Part shown: in pieces, positions 59,286 through 64,000 of the stretch | Numbering within the stretch: the stretch's first letter is position 1 | Layout of the letters: every line of letters begins with the position of its first letter | Assembly: GCF_003931875.1 (NCBI RefSeq) | Contig: NZ_CP034245.1 | Span: forward strand, 2,728,001-2,792,000 | Reading direction: 5' to 3' | Source of the DNA: Microbacterium sp. 10M-3C3 | GTDB lineage: Bacteria; Actinomycetota; Actinomycetes; Actinomycetales; Microbacteriaceae | DNA: 64,000 nucleotides | Notes under the pieces: generated by a model | Told to the model about the DNA's origin: nothing | Databases searched by the model: none | What the model saw: the letters and a program-made list of their open reading frames with translations, nothing else | Program-made: the position numbers and the translations under genes

Positions 59286-60178
59286 CCTTTCAGTGCCCCG
59301 TTGACGAGGCCGTTGACGTAGTACTTCTGCAACAGCACGAACAGCACGATGCACGGCAGCGTGCTGACCGTGATTCCCGCCTGCAGGGCGCCGTAGTCCA
59401 CCGCGCCGAGTGACCCCACGCTGATGGATTGCAGCGCGATCGGCAGCGTGAACTGCCGGTCGTCGGTGAGGAAGATCAGCGGTGCGAGGAACTCGTTCCA
59501 CGCAGCCAGGAAGGCGAACAGCGCCACGGTCACCACACCGGGCACGGCGATCGGCATGAGCACCCGAAGGAGCGTGCGCACCGGCCCGCACCCGTCGAGG
59601 GCTGCGCTCTCCTCGATCTCCTTCGGAATCGCCTCGAACGTGTTGCGCATCATGTACACGCCGAAGGGCAGCTGGAACGTGGCGTAGATGAGCGCGAGCG
59701 TGACGATCGAGTTCGTGAGACCGAACGTGGCGAGGATCGTGTACAGCGGAATGAGCAGTGTCGAGTGCGGGACCATGATCACCGCGAGGATGCCGAAGAA
59801 CACGATCGTCTTGCCCGGGAACCGGAACCGTGCGAAGCCGTATCCGGCGAGGACGGATGCGACGACCGAGAACACGACCGTGAGCACCGAGATCAGAACC
59901 GTGTTGCCGAGGTAGGTCCAGATGCCTGCGCCGTACCCGGCGAGCCGCTCGTAGTTGCCGAGCCCCCACTGCTCCGGGAGGACCGACGACTGTCCCGCCG
60001 GCGACTCGCCGAACGAGGACAGGATCGACCAGCCGAACGGGAACAGCAGCAGCGCGCTGACGATCACGCCGAAGACGAGGACGGGCGGCGCCGTCCGCTG
60101 CCGAGACGAATCCGCCCGCGACGGACGCGCAGCGCGCACCACGGGCTTCTTCTCGGCGGTGAGGGTGGAGGAGACCAT
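59282..60178 (-). CDS. Carbohydrate ABC transporter permease (MalG-like)
   Basis: A 298-aa inner-membrane permease with six helices. The family EAA loop that docks the ATPase is EESAALDGCGPVRTLLRVLMPIAVPGVV. The helix-1 end FPFGWSILSSF and the C-terminal YYVNGLVNGALKG are typical of MalG/CUT1 members. Partner of the MalF-like permease 4 bp upstream and the lipoprotein at 61112. No ATPase gene is present, so a shared MsiK-type ATPase is likely. Confidence 0.92.
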   Translation of the reverse strand: MVSSTLTAEKKPVVRAARPSRADSSRQRTAPPVLVFGVIVSALLLFPFGWSILSSFGESPAGQSSVLPEQWGLGNYERLAGYGAGIWTYLGNTVLISVLTVVFSVVASVLAGYGFARFRFPGKTIVFFGILAVIMVPHSTLLIPLYTILATFGLTNSIVTLALIYATFQLPFGVYMMRNTFEAIPKEIEESAALDGCGPVRTLLRVLMPIAVPGVVTVALFAFLAAWNEFLAPLIFLTDDRQFTLPIALQSISVGSLGAVDYGALQAGITVSTLPCIVLFVLLQKYYVNGLVNGALKG

Positions 60179-60182
60179 GGGT

Positions 60183-61106
60183 TCAGTCCTTGGTTCGCAG
60201 GAATCGCAGCTGCACGATGTTGACGAGCAGCAGCACCACCATCAGCACGACGCCGATCGCGGCGGCGTATCCGAGGTGGAACTGGGTGAAGGCCGCGCGG
60301 TAGATGGCGTACACCATCGTGATCGTCGATCGATCGGGCCCGCCGGCGGTGAGCACGAAGAACTGGTCGAACGACAGCAGCGCTCCCGAGACTCCGAGAA
60401 CGAGCAGCAGCGCGAAAGTCGGGCGCATCAGCGGCAGGGTGATCAGACGCGTGCGCTGCCACCAGGATGCGCCGTCGACACGTGCCGCTTCGTAGAGCTC
60501 GACGGGGATCGACTGCAGGCCGACGAGCATCACGAGCGTGTTCAGGCCGAGGCTCTTCCACACCACCATGACGATGACCGCCCACAGCGACGACGTCTGG
60601 GTCTGGAAGAAGAGCACCGGCCCGTCGGCGAGCCCCAGCGCCTGCAGGAATCCCGAGAACACGCCGATCTGCGCGTTGTAGAGGAAGCCCCAGAGCAGTC
60701 CGGCCAGGCCGAACCCGATCGCCGACGGGATGAAGATCGCGGTGCGGAAGAATCCGACCGCGCGACCGCCCTTCTGCACGAGCAGCGCGAGGAAGAACGA
60801 CACGACGAACGTCAGGACCGTCACGAGCACCGTGTAGTAGAGCGTGAAGCCGATGCTCTGCATGGCGATGTCGTCATCGAGGATGGCCGCGTAGTTGTCC
60901 AGCCCGACCGGGGTGCGCTGACCGAACAGCGGCCAGTCGAAGAAGGACATGACGATCGAGAGGCTCAGCGGCGCGCCGAAGAAGACGACGAGGAGCAGGG
61001 CCGCGGGGAGCACGAACGCCGCGCCCGTCGCCGCCGACCGACGGCTCAGGGCCGTCGGTCGGCGGCGCTCAGGGCGTCGCGCGGATGTCACAGGAGCGAG
61101 GGCCAT
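60183..61106 (-). CDS. Carbohydrate ABC transporter permease (MalF-like)
   Basis: A 307-aa permease with six helices. It starts with a basic cytosolic tail (RRPERRRPTALSRRS), helix 1 is GAAFVLPAALLLVVFFGAPLSLSI, and the EAA loop is ELYEAARVDGASWWQRTRLITLPLMRP. Helices 2-6 include YYTVLVTVLTFVVSFFLALLVQ and GVLLVNIVQ-type ends. CUT1 family, pairs with the MalG-like protein downstream. The ATG is 5 bp after the binding-protein stop. Translation order lipoprotein, MalF, MalG is standard. Confidence 0.92.
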   Translation of the reverse strand: MALAPVTSARRPERRRPTALSRRSAATGAAFVLPAALLLVVFFGAPLSLSIVMSFFDWPLFGQRTPVGLDNYAAILDDDIAMQSIGFTLYYTVLVTVLTFVVSFFLALLVQKGGRAVGFFRTAIFIPSAIGFGLAGLLWGFLYNAQIGVFSGFLQALGLADGPVLFFQTQTSSLWAVIVMVVWKSLGLNTLVMLVGLQSIPVELYEAARVDGASWWQRTRLITLPLMRPTFALLLVLGVSGALLSFDQFFVLTAGGPDRSTITMVYAIYRAAFTQFHLGYAAAIGVVLMVVLLLVNIVQLRFLRTKD

Positions 61107-61111
61107 CGGGC

Positions 61112-62383
61112 TCAGCCCTCCTGGAGCTTGTCGATCTGCTCCTGACCGGTCTTCAGCGCCTGCTCTGCGTCGGTGCCGTTGAACACGGCGTCGCGGAACG
61201 TCGCCAGCCACGGACCGGTCGGATCGTTGAAGATCTGGCCGCTGTACGGCGTCCGCGGGGTCTTGCCGACGGCGATGAGGTCATTGACCTTCTTCACCCG
61301 GAGATCGGCGGCGGTGTACTGGTTGTCGGTCAGATCGGTGCGCACGGTCAGCCAGCCCTTGGCGGCGTACTGATCGACCTGCTGCTTCTCATCCAGCGCC
61401 CAGGAGATGAACTCCCACGCGGCATCCACGCTCTGTGCGTCCTTCGACACCGAGAAGGTGTCGCCGCCGATGAAGGAGGACTCGTCCCCGTCGGGCCCGG
61501 GGATTCCCGCGACATCCCAGTCGAACGGCACGTTCGCGGCTTTCAGGGAGGACAGCAGGGAGGAGCCGTTGAACTGGATGCCGATGTTGCCGGGCGCGAA
61601 CACATTCGCCCAGTTGGCGCCGGTGTCGGCCGGGGCGTCCGAAGGGATCGTGCCCGCCTCCCACAGCGCGCGGTAGAAGCTCAGCGCATCGGCCATCTCC
61701 GGGGTGTCGACGGTGACCTTGCCGTCGGAATCGACGATGTCGCCACCGCCGGCCCACACGATCGGATCGGTCGTGAAGGCGAGGCAGCCACCGCAGCTGC
61801 CCGCGGCGTAGAAACCGTAGGAGTCCTCGCCGAGCGCCCGCACCGCCTTCGCCGCCGCCTCGACGTCGTCGAGGGAGGTCGGCATCTGGGTGATACCGGC
61901 CTGCGCGAGCAGCGTCGTGTTGACGTACATCAGCGACGGGTCCACATCGGCCGGCACCGCGTACCGGGCATCGCCGTCGGTGCCTTGCGCGATGGCAGAC
62001 GGCGAGAGGGCGTCGGCGTAGTCCAGGCTGTCGATCTTGCTGCCGATGTCCTGCAGCACGCCCTGCTTGATGAGCGAGGGCAGGTTTCCGATGTCGGAGA
62101 TGACGATGTCGGGCATCTGACCCGCGCCCGCGGCGGCGCCGAGCTTGGCCGGGAGTTCGGAGCTCGGGACGAGGGTGAGCTGGACCTGCATGTCGTGCGA
62201 GGCGTTCCACGCGTCGACGAGCGGCGAGAACAGTCCCTCTCCGATGGCATTCCCACGCGCCCACACGGTCAGCGCGCTGACCTGTTCGGGCTCGGCGTCT
62301 CCCGACGTGCCGGCGCAGCCGGTGAGGGCGAGCCCTGCGACCAGCCCCGTCGCCAAGATGGCCTTCTTCATGCGTCCTCGCAT
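61112..62383 (-). CDS. Carbohydrate ABC transporter substrate-binding lipoprotein
   Basis: A 423-aa extracellular binding lipoprotein of SBP family 1. The signal MKKAILATGLVAGLALTGC ends in the lipobox LTGC. The mature part has LTVWARGNAIGEGLFSPLVDAWN, PDIVISDIGNLPSLIKQGVLQDI, YAVPADVDPSLMYVNTTLL and DAAWEFISWALDEKQQ. It should capture an oligosaccharide for the two permeases. ATG 62383 has AAAGGA at ideal distance. Expression is often highest for this first transport gene. It lies 45 bp after the DapA-like gene. Confidence 0.92.
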   Translation of the reverse strand: MRGRMKKAILATGLVAGLALTGCAGTSGDAEPEQVSALTVWARGNAIGEGLFSPLVDAWNASHDMQVQLTLVPSSELPAKLGAAAGAGQMPDIVISDIGNLPSLIKQGVLQDIGSKIDSLDYADALSPSAIAQGTDGDARYAVPADVDPSLMYVNTTLLAQAGITQMPTSLDDVEAAAKAVRALGEDSYGFYAAGSCGGCLAFTTDPIVWAGGGDIVDSDGKVTVDTPEMADALSFYRALWEAGTIPSDAPADTGANWANVFAPGNIGIQFNGSSLLSSLKAANVPFDWDVAGIPGPDGDESSFIGGDTFSVSKDAQSVDAAWEFISWALDEKQQVDQYAAKGWLTVRTDLTDNQYTAADLRVKKVNDLIAVGKTPRTPYSGQIFNDPTGPWLATFRDAVFNGTDAEQALKTGQEQIDKLQEG

Positions 62384-62428
62384 GGTGTTTCCTTTCTCGG
62401 TGATTGCAGGTCGGCCGATAGGCCGTGG

Positions 62429-63256
62429 TCAGGCGACGCCCGCGGGATGCGCGGGCGTCGTGCGGCGAGCCGGCGTGGAGTTGCCGACCCGCATCCACGG
62501 GCGGCCGATCCCTTCGGCGGCGATGAGCTCCTTGATGCGCGGAATGCTTCCGCCGATACGATCGACCGCCGCGGTCAAGGTCGACTGGTCGGCGAAGCGA
62601 CCGGCGACGATCGGGGCATACGCGGCGGGGATGGCGCTCGCGGTCCCCGAGACGACGCCGACGCCACCCGCGGCCAGGACGGCCGAGGGCTGCCGATCCT
62701 CGCCGGAGAGCACGCGCAGACCCATTTCCGCGAAAGCGGCGACGTGGGCCGTCGATCGCCCCGACACCTTGATCCCGTCCACGATCCCGCGCAGCCGCTC
62801 TGCAGCAGGCAGACTCAGCGCGTTCTGGGAGATCTCCGGGAAGTCGTACGCGAACAGCATTCCGGGTGTGACCCGACGGAGCGAGCGGAAGTGCTCGACG
62901 ATGGCGTCGTCGTCCACCGGGAAGATCATGGGGGTGATCGCCGCGAGATGGCGCGCTCCGACCGCGACCGCCGACGCCGCGAGGTCGAGTGCGCCCCACG
63001 TCGTGACATCGCCCACGTGCACCACGACGCGATCGGCGCCGAGCTCATCGACGAAGAGCTCCGACAGCTGAGCACGTTCGGCGAAGGTGAGCGCGGGAAA
63101 CTCGGCGTTCGTCCCGCAGACGAAGATGCCGGATACGTGGGGTGAAACCGACTGCGCGAGCTGACGCGCCGCGACGACGTCGATCTCGAGGTCGTCGCCG
63201 AACATCGTCGGGAGGGCGGCGATCACCATCGCACCGGGAACATCGTCGAACCGCAT
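62429..63256 (-). CDS. DapA-family aldolase/dehydratase
   Basis: A 275-aa TIM-barrel enzyme of the dihydrodipicolinate synthase/N-acetylneuraminate lyase superfamily. The Schiff-base lysine is Lys163 in IVDGIKVSG, the catalytic tyrosine is Tyr137 in LFAYDFPE, and the pyruvate/acid-binding loop reads FVCGTNAEFPALT in place of GTTGE. Members of this shape include 2-keto-3-deoxy-L-arabonate dehydratase and KDG aldolases, so a step of oxidative L-arabinose or other keto-deoxy sugar acid breakdown is likely (inference). First gene of the operon after gntR. Leaderless: a CACGAT box sits 6 nt before the ATG, with the operator in front. Confidence 0.85.
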   Translation of the reverse strand: MRFDDVPGAMVIAALPTMFGDDLEIDVVAARQLAQSVSPHVSGIFVCGTNAEFPALTFAERAQLSELFVDELGADRVVVHVGDVTTWGALDLAASAVAVGARHLAAITPMIFPVDDDAIVEHFRSLRRVTPGMLFAYDFPEISQNALSLPAAERLRGIVDGIKVSGRSTAHVAAFAEMGLRVLSGEDRQPSAVLAAGGVGVVSGTASAIPAAYAPIVAGRFADQSTLTAAVDRIGGSIPRIKELIAAEGIGRPWMRVGNSTPARRTTPAHPAGVA

Positions 63257-63262
63257 GCCCCC

Positions 63263-63291
63263 ATCGTGAACTGTTAACAGTTAATTGTCAA
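63263..63291 (-). promoter_or_regulatory. Operator-containing promoter of the sugar operon
   Basis: On the minus strand: -35 TTGACA (63286-63291), a 17-bp spacer that holds the perfect palindrome AACTGTTAACAGTT (63269-63282), and -10 CACGAT (63263-63268). It ends 6 nt before the DapA-like ATG. A bound repressor would block RNA polymerase directly. The -35 box lies within the last codons of gntR. Confidence 0.75.
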
Positions 63292-63937
63292 CGCTTACTT
63301 GACCCAACATGCGGTCCCGTGAACCGCGAAGGTGCTCCTCGAGGTGGACGAGGACGTCATCGAGTCGTCCCGCGCGCACGTCCCCGAGCATGACTTCGTG
63401 GGACCGCGCGGACGGATGCAGGTCTGCATCCCGTGCCGTCGTGAGCTGGATCATGACGCGGAAGGTCGGCTGATACAGCTCCCACACCGCGCGCAGCCGA
63501 TCACTGCCGCTGGCGCGATAGAACAGATCGTGGAATTGCAGATCGGCTTCGGCGTACTCCCCCCACGATCCCGCATCCGCGGCACGGATCATCTCCGCGA
63601 CGAGCCGCTCGGCTTCCTGCCAGTCGGTCGCCGCTCCCCGCTCGGCGGCCAGTGTCATCGCGAGCGGCTCGATCGCCATGCGCAACGCGTACAACTCGGC
63701 CACCTCTTCGGGCCCGACATGTCGCACGTACGCCTTTCCGCGGCGCAATCGCACGAGTTGCTCAGCTGCGAGCTGTCGGATCGCGTCGCGCACCGGTCCG
63801 CGACTGACGTCATACTCCTCGGCGAGCGACTCCTCCACCAGCCTGGAGCCGTCGGGCAACTCGCCCCGCACGATCCGCGCCCGCAGATCATCGGCCACTC
63901 GATCCCCGAGCGACCCCGGATTCCGCACCTCCGGCAC
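63281..63937 (-). CDS. GntR-family (FadR-type) regulator of the sugar operon
   Basis: A 218-aa repressor. The N-terminal winged helix (about residues 10-75) has RVADDLRARIVRGELPDGSRL, LAEEYDVSRGPVRDAIRQL and LVRLRRGKAYVRHV. The C-terminal FCD ligand domain (about 80-215) has the metal-site residues ADLQFHDLFYRASGSDRL and SHEVMLGDVRAGRLDDVLVHLEEH. The GTG at 63937 has a GGAGG ribosome-binding site. AACTGTTAACGGTT lies upstream of the gene and AACTGTTAACAGTT in the next promoter, so it most likely represses itself and the operon, with a sugar acid or arabinose derivative as inducer. Confidence 0.88.
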   Translation of the reverse strand: MPEVRNPGSLGDRVADDLRARIVRGELPDGSRLVEESLAEEYDVSRGPVRDAIRQLAAEQLVRLRRGKAYVRHVGPEEVAELYALRMAIEPLAMTLAAERGAATDWQEAERLVAEMIRAADAGSWGEYAEADLQFHDLFYRASGSDRLRAVWELYQPTFRVMIQLTTARDADLHPSARSHEVMLGDVRAGRLDDVLVHLEEHLRGSRDRMLGQVSVDN

Positions 63938-63965
63938 ACGACCTCCCGCGTCTCTGGATTCTGCT

Positions 63966-63979
63966 AACTGTTAACGGTT
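63966..63979. promoter_or_regulatory. GntR operator upstream of its own gene
   Basis: AACTGTTAACGGTT, one mismatch from the perfect palindrome in the DapA-like gene promoter, 29 bp before the gntR GTG. Autoregulation is the simplest reading. Confidence 0.65.
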
Positions 63980-64000
63980 AAATCGAGTATGGCCCATCGC

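Noticed and set aside
63253..63300. AT-rich AACTGTTAACAGTTAATTG as a terminator for gntR
   Set aside because: There is no GC stem; it lies exactly in a promoter spacer and has a second copy upstream of gntR, so an operator is the better reading.

Overview
The window looks like chromosomal DNA of a high-GC Gram-positive actinobacterium, most likely a Microbacterium-like member of the Microbacteriaceae (inference). Reasons: very high GC, GTG starts and 1-4 bp stop/start overlaps throughout, the actinobacterial order tRNA-Trp/secE/nusG/rplK/rplA, an aceA-aceB pair divergent from a RamB-type regulator, a DUF222/13E12 HNH gene, many leaderless TAnnnT promoters, and a strong excess of the hexamer GGATGC/GCATCC. 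No rRNA, insertion sequence, prophage or CRISPR array was seen.

Layout. 1-4.0 kb: end of an amino-acid ABC lipoprotein, then rplA, rplK, nusG (with a very long acidic N-terminus), secE and tRNA-Trp on the minus strand. 4.0-13.6 kb: a seven-gene, mostly translationally coupled minus-strand operon for putrescine/GABA breakdown (gabT, putrescine-oxidase-like flavoenzyme, universal stress protein, APC permease, gabD), ending in a membrane-anchored HExxH protein and a lipoprotein of unknown role. It is divergent from a PucR-type regulator, with twin TGTACA boxes 21 bp apart between them. 13.6-23 kb: DUF2834 protein, M18 aminopeptidase, a decayed LacI fragment, RamB-like regulator, glyoxylate-shunt genes, aminotransferase, flotillin. 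23-27.3 kb: murB with two MaoC-fold genes, TauE permease, DUF2510 protein. 28-35.5 kb: a sulfur region. sufS-sufU are followed by a cysteine-rich leaderless minigene that probably attenuates cbs-metB; facing these, metY is coupled to an NtaA-type monooxygenase. 35.7-46.4 kb: stress and envelope genes (SDR, dps, GH15, gluconolactonase, GNAT, SRPBCC, Ggt, membrane molybdoenzyme plus fasciclin). 46.5-55.7 kb: mixed genes including a single-lobe solute-binding lipoprotein coupled to a CDF transporter, an S11 peptidase-like protein, a frameshifted FAD monooxygenase, and a tandemly duplicated promoter/5' end in front of the DUF222-HNH gene. 55.8-64 kb: a complete sugar locus (GntR, DapA-like enzyme, three-part ABC importer, GH127 beta-L-arabinofuranosidase, fucose-isomerase-like protein) with matching palindromic operators.

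Most promising observations: the cysteine attenuator, the GntR operator that fills the -35/-10 spacer of a leaderless promoter, the unexplained HExxH/lipoprotein tail of the putrescine operon, the single-lobe binding protein with a CDF transporter, and a set of intergenic palindromes that share a layout but not a sequence. Positions were read by eye; database searches and RNA data would be needed to confirm them.
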